64,000 nucleotides of DNA from Dasypus novemcinctus (GCF_030445035.2 NC_080682.1:32718770-32782769); one strand, 5' to 3'; counted from the stretch's first letter, positions 11,080-24,480 are shown. Translations and numbers: made by a program. Notes: generated from the sequence alone by a model not told the origin.

Positions 11080-12582
11080 AAAGAAATTCAAATTCAAGCA
11101 AATGTTACAGGGGAATCCCACTGCATAGATATGCAGGTGACTTCTATGACTTTGAGATATAAAATGGACTAAACAAGAATATAAATGAAATAAATACTCA
11201 TCTCAAGAAGTTAGAAAAAAATTATAGTAGGAAAACTTTGAATGTAGAAATCAATATGTCAGGCAATAAAAATATTAGACTTCATAAATAAATTCAAAAG
11301 CTCTTGGTATATTTAAAAGCCCTCTTAAAAGTGATGAACACAAATAAGTTCAATAAAAAGCAGGCAAGGTCAAATCCCAAGCAGATATTAATATAAAAAA
11401 TATTTTAAAGAACACTATGCATAATCCAGTGGGGAAAATAAAATACTTTTCAGGAAGGTATATGTGTTAATGAAAACTCTTATCTCATTATCATCAAGAA
11501 AAATAGGACAGAAAAGGAAAAATATTTGCCTTTATTAAATAAAGTATTGATCTTCTCAAAAATGGAAAAACAGAGATAAACAAGCAACTGATCTCTGGAT
11601 GGAGAAAACATGTTTAGCAAAAATGCTGTGGTGTAAAACATAGCACAAAACAGTTAGACTCAACTACATAAAGACAGGGAACAAACTCAAAATGTTTTTA
11701 GAATAATGGTGACAGAAAATTCTTACTATAGAAATAGCATTTACAAATAAAGAAAAGCATCTACATACATTAGTACAGAGAAATGGCAAAACTAATGTAA
11801 AGGTAATTCTCATGAAAAAAGTCAGATATTTGAAAATTCCTCCATTTTATAAGCTATCAAAGAAATGCAATTTAAACTGTGAAATACTTTTAACTTAACA
11901 AATTAGCAAGATGTATGGGAGCTACATTATCCAATACTAATGAGTGTGTGTTAAATATTCTGGAAATAAATTTGAATTTATATCATATACAATTGATTGT
12001 GTTCTTTGAATCTCTACCCCTTACTTTTAGGAATCTAGTCCAAATTAAATATAGGATCAAACATATGCATACATGATGTGTTTCACAATGTATTTTTAGC
12101 TATTGATAATGTGAAGAAAACCCAAATGAATAATTAAAGGAAAACAGTTGAAGAGCTTATGTTGTGTAATTTTGAAATAGCAGCAGGGCATCAAAAGGAT
12201 TTGTAGGAAGAATTAATGATGTGGAAATGTGATTTCAGTATAATACTAACTGGAAAATTTAAAATATGAAGAAGTATAAATATGATTCCAATTTTATAAA
12301 ATGATTTATCTACATAGATTTTTTTCTAAAAAGTACACTGAAGATTAATACTTATGTAAATTATGTGATTAAAAGCAAATTTTATGCAATTTTTAAAAAT
12401 CAGTGTTGTGATTCTAGTTTTTTATAAAGAGAATATACTGCTGTTATAGTAGTAAAATAATTTATTAAAAGTTTTGCTATATTAGTATGGCCTGACTTCA
12501 TAATAACTCAGTATTTCTTTTATGAGTGGACTGGTTATGATGCTCATTGCCCATAAAGATCTGTGATAGTAGAAAGCCACTG
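11080..12582. repeat. OR-unit block C, copy 1 (contains old L1-like remnant)
   Basis: Matches 44390-45655 and 49440-50390. Shared landmarks: 'actcatctcaagaagtta', 'ggcaaggtcaaatccca', 'gggaaaataaaa', 'cattcattgg/cactaatgag' and the terminal 'gtggactggttatgatgctcattgcccataaa', which aligns with 45617-45650. The interior looks like the 3' part of an old L1/HAL1-type element (for example 'atgattccaattttataaaatg' near 12283). No coding potential remains. In the other two units block D follows directly; here an 18-kb insertion intervenes. Confidence 0.7.
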
Positions 12583-12912
12583 TTTTAGTTTGATAAAGCT
12601 CCCAAAAGTAATAAAGTAGAACTGGATTGGCTTTTACAATCAGAATTTATTAACTTGCAAGCTTATGAATTTGAGGACGAAAAAAATGTCCAAATCAAGG
12701 CATCATCAGGCAATGTTTTCTTCCCAAAGACTGGCTGCTGGCAATCCTGGACTTCTCTGGTGCATGACAAGACACATAGCAGTGTCTGCTGGACTCTCTT
12801 CTCTTCCACGTTTTGTTGCTTCAGCTTCTTGCTTCTATGACTTTCTCTCTCTTCCTTTATATTCATCCAATTTATAAAGAACTCCAGTAGGAGGATTAAG
12901 ACACACCCTGTA
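12583..12912. mobile_element. Mid-sized interspersed repeat, left half
   Basis: Starts 'ttttagtttgataaagctccc' and includes 'ggattggcttttacaatcag', the same end seen at 33183-33300 and, reversed, at 39640-39740 and 40925-41047. It stops at 'aagacacaccctg'. Its other half resumes at 30424 with 'aagacccattctg', so a transposon nest split it. The family is not identified (LTR or DNA element). Confidence 0.6.
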
Positions 12913-13765
12913 TCTCATGGTATTTTGATCTGCATTTCCCTTTTTGATAGTGATGCTGAGCATCTTTTCATGTGAATTTTAGACATTTGTCTTTCCTTTT
13001 GGGGAGTGTCTATTAAGGTCATTTTAAATTGAGTTATTTGTCTTTTTTTTATTGCTGATTTTGCCCATTTTTTATTGGGTTGTCTTGTTGTTGAGTTGTA
13101 GGATTTCTTTATATATTCTTAATATTAAACTGTTGTAGGATATGTGGTTTCTGAAAATTTTCTCCCACTGAGTGATCTGGCTTTTCAGTTTCTTAACAAT
13201 CATTTGAAGCACAAAAGTATTTAATTTTGAGGATGTTGCATTTATCTATTTTTCCTTCCCTTGCTTATGCTTTGGCTATAAAGTCTAAGAAAACTCTGCT
13301 TCCAACAAGGTATTGATGGTGTTTCTCTACATTATCTTCTAGAAGTTTTATACTCCTGGCTCTCATATTTAGGTCTTTGCTCCATTTTGAGCTGTTATTT
13401 GTGTAAGAAGTATTATAGGTATCCTCTTTCAATCTTTTGGATAAGGATATCCAGTTCTCTCAGCAGCTTTTGTTGAAGAGACTGTTCTGCTCCAATTGAG
13501 TGGACTTGGTAACCTAGTAAAAAATCAGTTGGCCATAGATGTGATCATCTACTTCTGAGCTCTCAATTCAATTCCACTGATAAATATATCATCTTTATGC
13601 CAGTATCATGCTGTTTTGACTACTATAACTTTGTATATGATTTAACACCATGTAATGTTAGTCCTACGACCTCTTTTTTTTTTTTTCAGGGTGTTTTTGG
13701 TTCTTCAGCGCCTCTTTTCTTTCTAAATAAATTTCATAATGGACTTTTGCAGACAGTTTGTCAGT
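12913..13765 (-). mobile_element. L1 ORF2 segment, inverted 5' part of a twin-primed L1
   Basis: Minus-strand ORF2 sequence, parallel to 17220-18000 of the next L1 ('cagttctctcagcagctt', 'tgttgaagagactgttctgctccaattgag', 'tttatgccagtatcatgctgtttt'). At about 13765 the orientation flips to plus-strand ORF2 sequence. This 5' inversion, together with the plus-strand tail ending at 30423, fits twin priming. Confidence 0.65.
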
Positions 13766-13880
13766 CTATTGGGAAGTTAAGGGTAGAATCACCATATGCT
13801 TCAACAATCATATGATCCAGCAACCCTGTTACTCAAAAGAACCAAAAGTAGGAATATGAACAGACATTTGTACACCAATG
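13766..13880 (+). mobile_element. L1 ORF2 3' segment, sense part
   Basis: Plus-strand 'agaatcaccatatg', 'atgatccagcaaccctgttac' and 'acatttgtacaccaatg', equal to the ORF2 tail at 62180-62275. The element breaks off here and resumes at about 29270 with 'tttatagtagcattattcacagctgccaaaagatgg', the next part of the same sequence. Confidence 0.65.
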
Positions 13881-15724
13881 TTTTTTTATTTGTGTATTTG
13901 TTTATTTGAGGGTCATTATTTTATTAGTGTATATAGATATAAATCATTCTTTTTTAAAAAATAAACGTAGATTACATAAATATTACATAAAAAATGTGGG
14001 GGATTCCCACGTGCCCTGCTCCCTACCCCTCCCTCACTTACCCACATTAACAACATCCTTTATTAGTGTGGTACATTTGTTACAATTGATGAAAACATAT
14101 TAGAACATTGCCACTGAGTGTGGATTATAGTTTACATTATAGATTGAACTCTCTCCCACACAATTTTGTATGTTATGACAAGATGTAAAATGGCCTGTAT
14201 ATATTATAAAAAAGTCATACAGGACAATTCCATTATCCCCAAAATGCCCCCATATTACACCTATTTCCCTCTCCATCTCAGAACCTCTGGTGCCCCTGTC
14301 TCCACATCAATGAAAAAAGTTCTTCCATTGCTAGAAAAACAAAAGTCTATAGTAGAATAGTAATAAGTTTATGCTAGTCCATTGTTTATTCCCCAATCTT
14401 GAGGATTCTGGGATGGTGATGCCCACCCCACCTCTAATTCAGAGGGGGTTTAGATCCCTTGGGGGCAGAAAGATGACACTATCCTTCTTGCACTTGTAGA
14501 CTATCTCTGTTCCTTGAGATGGTAGTTATCCATCATCATTTACTTGTTAGTTTTCCTGGGTTAGTCCACAGGACTGGATAGTAAATTTCACAACTCTGTT
14601 GAGATTCAGGGACCAACAGGCACAAAGAAAGCCCCAAAATTTAAGTCTCTTGGACATAAACCTATCAAAATTAGTACTAACTATAAGTTCAAATAGAACG
14701 GGCAGAAGAATCATGTGTAGGAAAACCACAACTGAGTCCAACTCTGTCAAACTTAGGAGCATAAATTCCAAGGTAGATCCCACTGGCAGGGCACCTTGCC
14801 TAAAGTGTCTGGATGTCTCCAGAGCCTTCAGGAACCTACCATTTGAGGCAATATTTACTGTGGCAGTATATGTGTCCTGTTGAGATGTCCATAAGTGTAA
14901 CCTCTGAAATGACTTCCCAACTCACTTTGAAGTCTCTTAGTCATATAAATTAATTTGTCTTTACCTTTTCCCCCTTTTGGTCAAGGACTTTTTCCAGTTG
15001 CATTGCTACTTAGTGCTTGGTAGTATTCCCTCCATGCCAGGGAGCCTCATCCCTGGGAGTCATGTCCCACACCAGTGGAAAAGTAAATGCATTTATATGC
15101 TGAGTTTGGCTTAGAGAGTGGCCACATTTGAGCAAGGAAGATCTCAGTAGATAATTCTTAGGCAACCTATAATATTAGTTTATTTCAGTTTCAAAAGAAA
15201 AGATTCATAAGTTCAGTCATTATTATCAAGGGCCCATCAATGATCTGTCCTCCTTCCCTAGCCACTACACTTTTACTTGAGGGTTCTTGATGTCCACTAG
15301 AGAATGTGGCAGAGTTCTCCAGGTTGGCAATTTCACATTTTTTGTTATTGTATGGATCTCCACCCACTGTGATAGTGCCCCATGAACACCTGAACTCTTT
15401 CATATGCTTTATAGGTATGCCCCAGTTGAATCTCCTCCAATACATCCCCCATCACTGACACTATGCTAGTGATCCTCCCTTGCCACAGTTGTAACCCTTC
15501 TGTGATCCCAAACTTCTTCAAAATGACCCAACAAAATAACAAATAAAATTAATAAAAATCGCAATATTAAGTTTTTAAAAATAACATACACTACAAAAAA
15601 TTGAAAGTAAGAAAATAACCAAATTTTTAAAAACTGTTGTTCTTTCATCACTGTAAGATCTGTTGTCTTGTATGTTCAGTGACATTTTCTTCCATTTATT
15701 TCCCCTGTGTTTTATTTTTTTCAT
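13881..15724 (-). mobile_element. L1 3' UTR (minus strand)
   Basis: A full-length long 3' UTR in reverse. Its 3' end is at about 13935 (A-rich tail reversed, then 'cattagtgtggtac' and similar) and its inner end at about 15650-15720 ('gatctgttgtcttgtatgttcagtgacattttcttcc'), which matches the reverse complement of 63450-63530. Diverged from the copy at 602-3160. Open frames at 14599-15542 are UTR. Confidence 0.75.
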
Positions 15725-16840
15725 TTCTTCTCAAGGAAGTTTTACATTACAGAAAATCACATACAGAATACAGGGAATTCTCAGATACCCCAAATCCTCT
15801 CCCTCTTCTCCTTTCCCTATTAATTTAACATTTAACACATGGATGGTGCATTTGTTACAATTGATGTACGAATATTGAAGCATTGCTACCAACAATCATC
15901 AATGACTTGCATTATGATTTACATTTCGGAACACACTTTTAGAAATTTTAACAAAATTTAACATGGCCAGTATCTATCATTGGAAAATCATGTAGAACAA
16001 TTCCAATGTCCCCAAAATGCCCCATGTCCCATCTATTCAATTCCTTCCTCCCCCTCCACTCATGACCCATAGCAAATAGGAAGTTTCACTCCTGGAAGAA
16101 CAAGACAAATTTACTTGCAACATTAAGGTCTTGACATACTGTTCTGTCCTGCCCAATTATACACTGCCTGTGCTTTCGAGACACTCCCAATCCTCTATTT
16201 GAGAACGTAGCAGGACTCCCCAGGACTTCAATCCAACACCTTCCTATTCATTGTGTGGGTCTCCACCCACTGATACAATGCACTATGACAGAACGAATAT
16301 TCCACAATTCCTAGAAGTCTGTCCCAGGGCATGCCCCATCACATTCAACAACCTAAAGCAGTAGCCATCTCCTTCCATATTTGCCAAAAAAACATTCCCA
16401 TATAGTTTCAACCAATACCTGAAAATCCCCAGAGTTCACTTGCTCCCTCCCCCAATCCTCATCTCAGTTCCAGGGACTATCGACATGGACTACAAATCCT
16501 ACCTCCCACTCAGACCAGCACTGCTCAACCTTAGAGCATCACTGCACAACTGCCATGCCCATCCACTGCACAACTACACCTTTCCATTTTATCATACATT
16601 TAGCCCATGTGGGCATTGACTCACAGCTCTCTACTTCTCTTCTGTCTCCTGTAAACCTATCTTCCAGACTTTAGCTCTGTAAATCTCCTCAATTTGCTTA
16701 ACTTGTATCAGTGAGTTCATGCAATGTTTGTCTTTCAGTGCCTAGCTTTTCACTCAACATAAAGTCTTTATGATTCATCTGTATTATTCTGTCAGTTGAT
16801 ACTCAATTCCTTCTTATAGCTGAGTAATATCCCATTGTAT
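15725..16840 (-). mobile_element. Older L1 3' UTR (minus strand)
   Basis: A second, more diverged 3' UTR directly behind the first ('gcatttgttacaattgatgtac', 'caattccaatgtccccaaaatgcccc', 'gtgtgggtctccacccac'). It runs into the ORF2 C-terminus at about 16850. The region at 16660-16790 matches the reverse complement of 62440-62560. Confidence 0.7.
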
Positions 16841-16847
16841 GCATATA

Positions 16848-19800
16848 CTAGAGCTTGCTTATCCTTTCATCTGTTAATGGACATTTGGGTTGTTTCCAAC
16901 TTTCAGCATTAGTGAATAATGCCATTATGAACATTGGTGTGCATATATCTGTTCGTGTCCCTGCTTTCAATTCTTCTGGGTACATACCCAGTAGTGAGAT
17001 TGCTGGATCATACAGAAGTTCTATAATTAGTTTCCTGAGGAACCAACCACCTGTTCTCCAAAATGTTTGCACCATGCTGCATTCCCACCAGCAGTGGGTA
17101 AGTGTTCTCATTCATCTACATCCTCTCCAACAACTCTGTTGTTTAAATAGCTGCCACTCTAAAGGGTGTGAAATGATATCTCATTGTAGTTTTGATTTAT
17201 ATTTCCCTAATAGCTAATGATGTTGAGCATCTTTACATATGCTTTTTAGCCATTTGTATTGCTTCTTTGGAGAAGTGTCTATTCAAATCATTGCCCATTT
17301 TTTTTTTAAATTGGGTTGTTTGTCTTTTCATTTTTGAGGCATAAGATTTCTTTATATATACTGGATATTAGGCCCTTATCAGATAAATGGTTATCAAATA
17401 TTTTTTTCCTATTAAGATGGCTGCCTTTTCTTGACAAACTCATTTGAGATGTAAAAATTTTAATTTTGAGGAGGTCCCATTTACCTATTTTTTTTTTCTT
17501 TTATTGCCTGTACTTTGGGTGTAAACTTCATGAAACCATTTCCTACTGCAAGATCTTGTAGATGCTTTCCTACATTTTGTTCAAAGATCTTTATGAACTT
17601 TGCTCGTATATTTAAATCTTTGATCCAATTGAGTTAATTTTTTATAAGGTGTGAAAAGATGTTCTTCTCCCAAACTTTTGGATATGGATATACAGTTCTC
17701 CAAGCACCATTTGTTGAAGAGGTCATTCTCTCCCAGTTGATTGGGCTTGATGGCCTTGCCAAGTATCAGTGGACTGTAAATGTAAGGATCTATATCAAAA
17801 TTCTCAATTCAGTTTCATTGGTCAATATGTCTATCCGTGTGCCAATATCATGCAGTTTAGCTTTGTATTTTACTTTAATGTCAGGTACTGTGATTCCTCC
17901 AATTTTTTTCTTTTTCAATATGTTTTTGTCTATTCAGGGTCCCTTGTCATTTGAAATCAATTTCATCGTTAACTTTTCCAATTCAGTAAAAAATGCTGTG
18001 GTAATTTTTACTGAGATTGCTTTAAATATGTAAATCAGTTTGTGTAGGCTAGAAATCTTAATGACGTTTAGTCTTCCTATGCATGAATAGGAAATAGTCT
18101 TGCATTTATTTAAGTCTTCTTTGATTTCCTTTAAGAGAGCTGGGTACTTTTGTGCATATAAATCATTTACATCTTTAGTTAAATTTATTCCTAGGCATTT
18201 GATTCTTTTATTTCCTATTATAAAAAGTTTTTTCTTGATTTCCTCTTCAGGTTACAAAGAATTGGTGTACAGAAATGCTACTGATTTTTGCACACTGATC
18301 TTATAACTTGCTACTTTACTGAACTCATTTATAAGCTCTAGAAGCTCTGTTGTAGATTTCTCAGGGCTTTCAAGATATAGGATCACGTCATCTGCAAATA
18401 GTGAAAATTTTAATTTTTCCTTCCAATTTGTAAATCTTTTATATCTTTCTTGCCTAAGTGCTCAAGCAAAAAATAATTCTAACACAATGTGAAATAAGAA
18501 CAATGACAGTGAGCATCCTTGCCTTGCTCCAGATCTTAGAGGGAAAAGTTCTAGGATTTCACCATTGAATATGCTTTGGCTGTGGGTTTTCCACATACAA
18601 CCTTTATCTCATTGAGGTAGTTTCCTTCTATTCCTATCTTTGAAGTGTCATTATCAGAAAAATGTGCTGCATTATCCTGAATGTTTTTTCTGCATCAGTA
18701 TAGAAGACAATGTGTTTTTTTTTTCTTTCAAACTGTTTCTGTGGTGTATTCATTGATTGATTTTCTTTATGTTGAACTATCCTTGCATACCAAGGATGAA
18801 ACACACTGGGTCATGGTGGATATAATTCATTGGATTTGTTGTTGAATATGATTAGGAGGTATTTTCTGGAGGATTTTGACATATAGTTTCTTTCGAGAGA
18901 ATGGTGTATTGTTTTCCTTTCTTGTGGCAACTTTGTTTGTCTTTGGTATTAGGGTGATGTTGGCATCATAGAATGAATTAGACAATGTTCCCTCCACCTC
19001 TATTTTATGGAAGAGTTTAAACAGGATTAATGTTAGTTTTTTCTGGGATATTGGGTAGAATTACCCTGTGAAGCCATCTAGTCCTGGGCTCTTCTTACTT
19101 GGGAGGTTTTTGATGACTAATTCAATCTCATTACTTGTGATTGGTCTGTTGAGTTCACCAATTTCTTCTTTTGTCATTGTAGGCTACTTGTGCATTTCTA
19201 GGAATTTGCTGATATCCTATAAATTATCCATCTTGTTGGCATACACTTTTTTCAAAGTATTCTCTTTTGATACACTTTATTTCTCAGTGATCAGCAGGAT
19301 ATCCCCTTCCTTCTTTCTTATTTTATGCATTTGACAATTCTTTTTTTTCCTTTGTTAGTTTAGCTAAGGTTTTGTCAATTTTATCAATCTTTTCAAAGAA
19401 CCAGCTTTTGGTTTTGTTTATTTTTTTCTAATGCTTTCTTATGTTCCATTTCATTTATCTCTGCTCTAATCTTTGTTATTCCCTTTTTTTCTACTTCCTT
19501 TGAGGTTAGTTTGTTGTTCTTTTTCTAATTCCTCCAGGTGTGCAGATAGGTTTTGATTTTAGCTCTTTCTTCACTTTTAATTTAGGCATTCATAGCTATG
19601 TATTTCCCTCTCAGTACTGCTTTTGCTGCATCCCATAGATTTTGATGCATTGTGTTGTCATTTTCATTCATTTCAAATGATTTATTTTGTAATTTCCTCC
19701 TGACCCACTGAATGTCTAAGAGTGTGTTTTTAACTTCCATATATTTGTACCTAATCTGCCCCTTACTGATTTCTAGCTTCATTCTATTGTGGTCAGAGAA

Positions 19801-20540
19801 ATTACTTTGTATAATTTCAATCTTAATTAATTGAGAGTTGTTCTGTGGCTTAGCATGTGGTCTATCTTGGAGAATGTTCCATGTACACTCAAGAATGTAC
19901 AGCCCACTTTTTGGGGATAATGTTCTTTATATATTTATTAAGTCCAGAACCTTTAATGAATTATTCAAGGTCTTTGTTTCTGTATTAATTATCTGCCAAG
20001 AGGTTCTGTCTAATGGTGATAGTAGTGTATTAAAGTCTCTCAATGTAATTGTAGTGGCGTCTATTTTTCCACTTAGTTTTTCCAATGTTTGCCTCATGTA
20101 TTTTGAGGCACACTTGTTAGGTGCATAAACGTTTATGATTTTTTTTCTTCTTGATAGATTACCCCTTTTATTAATAGATAGTGTCCTCCTTTGTGTCTTA
20201 CAATAATTATGCATTCAAAGTCTTTTTTATCTGATATTAGTATAACCTTTTTGATTGTTACTTGAATGTAAAATTGTTTTCCAACCATTCAATTTTGGCC
20301 TCCTTGTATTTCTGGATCTAAGATAAGTTTTTTATAGACATTATATGGATGGGTCATATTTCCTTATCCATTCTTCCAATCTGTGTCTCTTTATCAGAGA
20401 GTTTAATCCATTAACATTCAATGATGTTACTGTCAAGGAATTACTTACCTTAGTCTTATTTTCTTTAGATTTATGTATGCCATATGTTGTTTTTACTTCT
20501 CTTTTTATCTTTTTAGTTACTCTTATACTCTCCTCCAACT
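16848..20540 (-). pseudogene. L1 ORF2 relic with intact-order domains
   Basis: Nearly full-length but broken ORF2, read from 20540 down. Endonuclease start: SLTVTSLNVNGLNSLIKRHR (20341-20538). Middle of endonuclease: NVYAPNKCASKYMRQTLEKL and RDFNTLLSPLDR (19927-20214), and ELEISKGQIRYKYMEVKNTL-like sequence at 19582-19782. The reverse-transcriptase region at 17900-19100 has the ORF2 nucleotide pattern but many breaks. C-terminus: TLTHCWWECSMVQTFWRTGG, YDPAISLLGMYPEELKAGTR, CTPMFIMALFTNAESWKQPK (16848-17111). Frameshifts and stops throughout rule out activity. Confidence 0.88.
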
Positions 20541-20559
20541 CTTTACATTTTTTCCTTTC

Positions 20560-21420
20560 AGTCTGCAGAATTCCCTTTAGTGTTTCTTGAAGGGCAGGTT
20601 AATTATTGATATACTCTCCTAATTTCTGTTTATCTGTGAATATTTTGAACTCCCTATCATTTTTGAATGTCAGGTTTGCTGTATAGAGAATTTTTGGCTG
20701 AAATTTTTTTTTAGCACCTAAACTTTGTCATACCACTGCCTTCTTGCCTCCATGGTTTCAGATGAGAAATCAGTACTTAATCTTATTGAGCTTCGCTCAG
20801 ATGTGATGGATCTCCTTTCTCTTGCCGCTTTCAGCATTCTCTCTTTGTCTTGACCTTTGGACTGTTTGACAAGTATATGTCTTGGGGTTGACCTGTTAAG
20901 ATTTATAATGTTTGGGATACACTGCACTTCCTAGACATATACACCATGTCTCTCAAAAGAGTTGGGAAATTTTCAGCCATTATTTCCTCTAACACTCCTT
21001 CTGCCCCATTTCCCTATGCTTCTCCCTCTGGAATGTCTACAGTGCATATGTTTATGCATTTTGGGTTGTCATTCAGATCTTAAAATCTCTGCTGGATTTT
21101 TTTGCTATCATTTTATCTATCTGTTCTACTATCTGATTTCAGATGTACTGTCTTCTACATTGCTGATTCTTCCCTCTGCCTGTTCAAATATGCTGTTATG
21201 TGCTTTCAGTGTATTTTTTACTTCCTGCATTGTGCCACTAATCTCCATCATATCTGTTATATTTTTACATCTATTTACAATTTCAGTATTGTCCCGAGTG
21301 TCTTCTTAATATCCTTAATCTCTTCCTTCACTTCATTAAGTTGATTCATGATTTTTTTAACATCTTTGATTAGTTGTTCCACATTTTACATCTCTTCCTG
21401 TTTCTTATTTGTTCATTAGA
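20560..21420 (-). pseudogene. L1 ORF1 relic
   Basis: Upstream of the ORF2 relic on the minus strand. The reverse strand contains the ORF1 segments seen at 6230-7150 and 58590-59480 (the C-terminal part 'gcccttcaagaaacactaaa' near 20585, coiled-coil coding near 21090-21200). Heavily broken. Confidence 0.7.
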
Positions 21421-22140
21421 CTCACCCATGACTTCCTGTTACTTAGTATTGTTTTTAATTTTTGTTGGTGTTTAGGCATTTGTTAATTTTGATAATCTTT
21501 TTCAGTTGGTTAGCTCCTTTTCCTACACTATGGTTTTATGTTGCTGTTTTGTGTGTGTGAGATTGTGTATGTGGTAAATTTTCTTTTTGACATGTTGTTC
21601 CTCTTATTCTATTTCTTTGCTGTTGTCTGTGTTCCCTTGAAAAAAATATTAGGACCAGAGAAATGGAAAGAGCTATGAAGGGAAAAAAAATAGTAATAAT
21701 TATAAAAAAGGTAGAAGAGGAACTGTATAAGACTTAGGAAAATAAATAATTAACACAAGTGAAAAAATCACATGAAGTACAAAGGATAAGAATTAAAAAC
21801 TGTAATACAAAAAATAAAATGAGAAACAAAATAGAGATAAAAGTAAAGAATGAATTTAAAGTCTAGAATAATGAGGAGAGAGGAAAAAACAAAAGAAAGC
21901 ATAAAATAAAAACTTGAAGGTGAACAAAAAGTTGTGTAATGTCAGTAAAACAATAGAAAATAGGTGATAGAAAAAAGGAGGAAAGAAAAGAAATAAAATA
22001 GATAGAAAAATATAGGTGAAAGAAAATAAGGGAAACAAAAAGGGATACACAACAAACAAGAAACAAAGCAATAGCAACAACAACAACAACAACAACAACC
22101 AGCAAGATAGTGGCAGAGTAAGGAACTCTTAGAGTCAGTT
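21420..22140 (-). mobile_element. L1 5' UTR remnant
   Basis: A/G-rich sequence upstream of the ORF1 relic, parallel to 7150-7960 ('gttcccttgaaaaaaatattaggaccagag'). It ends at a (CAA)n run at about 22076-22100, where a plus-strand L1 begins head to head. The long minus frames here (21856-22166) are low-complexity artefacts. Confidence 0.6.
22072..22100. repeat. (CAA)n microsatellite
   Basis: About eight uninterrupted 'caa' units at the junction of two head-to-head L1 elements. Confidence 0.85.
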
Positions 22141-22149
22141 CCTGATGCA

Positions 22150-23580
22150 GGGTAGTTAGTAAACATACAGAGCCATCATGAGATAGCTGAAGCACCTGTT
22201 TGGATGATCCAGGAGACAAGAAAGGCATCCTGCCACATCCTTGAAGGAATGGAAGAAGGAGACTGCCCATCTGAAAAGAAGACTCGTAAGTAGAGCACTC
22301 CATGCCAGGGAGGCCAGGGCCCATCCTCCACTGGAGGCAAATTGCCTCCAGAGCTGTCCTGTGCCTGGAATTGAAAGCTTCATTTCCCAAAAGCAGGGGA
22401 GAAAGAGACATTTAGGCACCAACTTCAGGTACTAATGAATAAATTCAGTGGGCTAAAGTATAATCCTGAGAAAAGCTAGAGTTTGAGCCTGCCCAAGTCA
22501 GAAAGAGGATGGTAGATGCCATCTTAACTTTGTGCCTGGCATGAGGAGAGTGGGAAGGACTGAAAATCACAGTCCTGGTAGGGACCAGCTTCTTTCCATC
22601 CAGATCAGAGGGAAGCTCTAGCCTAGGCCCCAGTGCCACCTCCAGCAGGGAGGAAGCTGCAAGAATCTGTGCCAGACTCTCCAGAAATTACTGGCCATGC
22701 TGCAGAGAATGGTGATTATCTTACTCTGGTGGCACAAGCCATCCCAGGAGTAATTCTGTGGCTGGAATTGGAAGCACCATTTCCAAAAAACAGGGGAGAA
22801 GGAGAACATTGACTGCTGATTTCAGCTACTCATCAGTAGACTCAGCTGGCTAAGGTGAAACCCTGGGAACAGCTGGAGTGTGAATCTGCCTAAGACAGAT
22901 AGAGGCTAGTGGCCACCATTGTGACTCTTCTCCCAGCAGCCTGATGGGAAGCCAGGACCAAAAATCATAGTGATGGTAGGAACCATTTGCTTTCACCCAG
23001 TTTGGCCTGCAGCCCTAAACTAGACTTCAGCCCCAACTCTGGAAGGGAAGAACCTGGCAGAGCCTGCATCAGCCTATCCAGGTAACTGAAGATACCTTTG
23101 GCTGGCACAGACTGAAGATCAGAAGTCTACCAGGGCAACTGCAGTCATCTTGAACCTGCACTGCATAGATTGCTGCACACACCTGCAGCTCCATCCCTGC
23201 CCCACACAGGGGAGAAAGGAGTGTGAAGCTTCATTTTGTCTCCCTGGGAAAGAAATTCTAGACCTACATGATTTGGATTATTCCACACAGCTATTACTCT
23301 GTCCCTAACCCTGGCAAAGGAGAAAATTGGGAAAAGCTTCATTGGTCCCTGACACAATGAGGGAAGCTTAAGCCTCCACAGTTTGTAGCACCAATTGCAA
23401 CCTTGGCTCTTACCGCACAACTAGTAAGAGAGAAAGGGGAGGAAGCCCTAAACTAAAGAGAAAAACTGCATCCAGAATAAATACTCTAGTAAGCCAGATG
23501 CCAAGAACCCAACAAAACATTACAAGCCACTTCCAAGAAACAGGAAGCTATGGCCCAGTAAAAGGAATAAACTAAGCCTC
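22150..23580 (+). mobile_element. L1 5' UTR with tandem monomers
   Basis: GC-richer than its surroundings. Two units of about 395-400 bases repeat in tandem: 'gtgcctggaattgaaagctt' (22362) pairs with 'gtggctggaattggaagcac' (22757), 'gagtttgagcctgcc' with 'gagtgtgaatctgcc', and 'tgaaaatcacagtcctggtag' with 'aaaaatcatagtgatggtag'. This resembles monomer-type L1 promoters as known from mouse. It leads directly into ORF1 sequence. The 22156-22809 frames have no homology I recognise. Confidence 0.65.
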
Positions 23581-23589
23581 CAGATGAAA

Positions 23590-24480
23590 TAAAGGAATTG
23601 AGATAACAAATCATATATATTCAAACAAATCTCCTTAATAAATTCAATGAGATGACTAAAGAGATTAGGGATATTAAGAAAACACTAGATAAGCACAAAG
23701 AAGAATTTGAAAGCATACATAGAAAAATAGCAAATCTTATGGGAATGAATGGTGTAATAAATGAAATAAAAATATTGGAATCATATAATAGATTTGAGGA
23801 GGGAGAAGAAAGGATTGGTGAGCTTGAAGAAATGTCTTCTGAAAGTGAACATATAAAAGAACAAATGAAGAAAAGAATAGGAAAAATTGAACAGGGTCCA
23901 GGGAACTAAATGACAGCAAAATTCATGCAAACATGTGAGTCATGGGTGTCCCAGAAGAAGAGAAGGGAAAAGGGGCAGAAGGAGTATTTAAAGAAATAAT
24001 GGTAGAAAATTTTCCAACCCAGTTGGGGGACATATATATCCATGTCCAGGAAGCACAATGTACTCCCAGCTGAAAATATCCGTATAGACCAACTCCGAGA
24101 AACATACTCATCAGAATGCCAAATGCCAAAGGCAAAGAGAGAACTCTGAGAGCAGCAAGAAAAAAGCAATGCATAACATATAAGGGATACCTAATATGAT
24201 TGAGTGCTGATTTCTTACCAGAAACCATGGAGACAAGAAGACAGTGGTCTGATATATTTAAGATACTACCAGAGAAAAACTTCCACCCAAGAATTTTATA
24301 TTCAGCAATTCTCTTTTTCAAATATAAAGGCAAGATTACAATATTCACAGATAAACAGAAACAGAGAATTTCTGAGCAAAAGAACAGATTTTCAGGAAAT
24401 ATTAAAGGGTGTGCCAAAGCCTGAAAAGAAAAGAAAGGAGAAAGAGGCCTGGAAGAGAGTCTATAAATGAAGATTTTATC
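23590..24480 (+). pseudogene. L1 ORF1 relic
   Basis: Plus-strand ORF1 pieces. 23652-23909 encodes the coiled coil (MTKEIRDIKKTLDKHKEEFE, then RFEEGEERIGELEEM and KEQMKKRIGKIEQ). The stretch after 23930 holds the RRM-like part (gvpeeekgk-type), broken by stops. The C-terminal part reaches 'ctggaagagagtctataaatga' near 24470. Confidence 0.85.
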
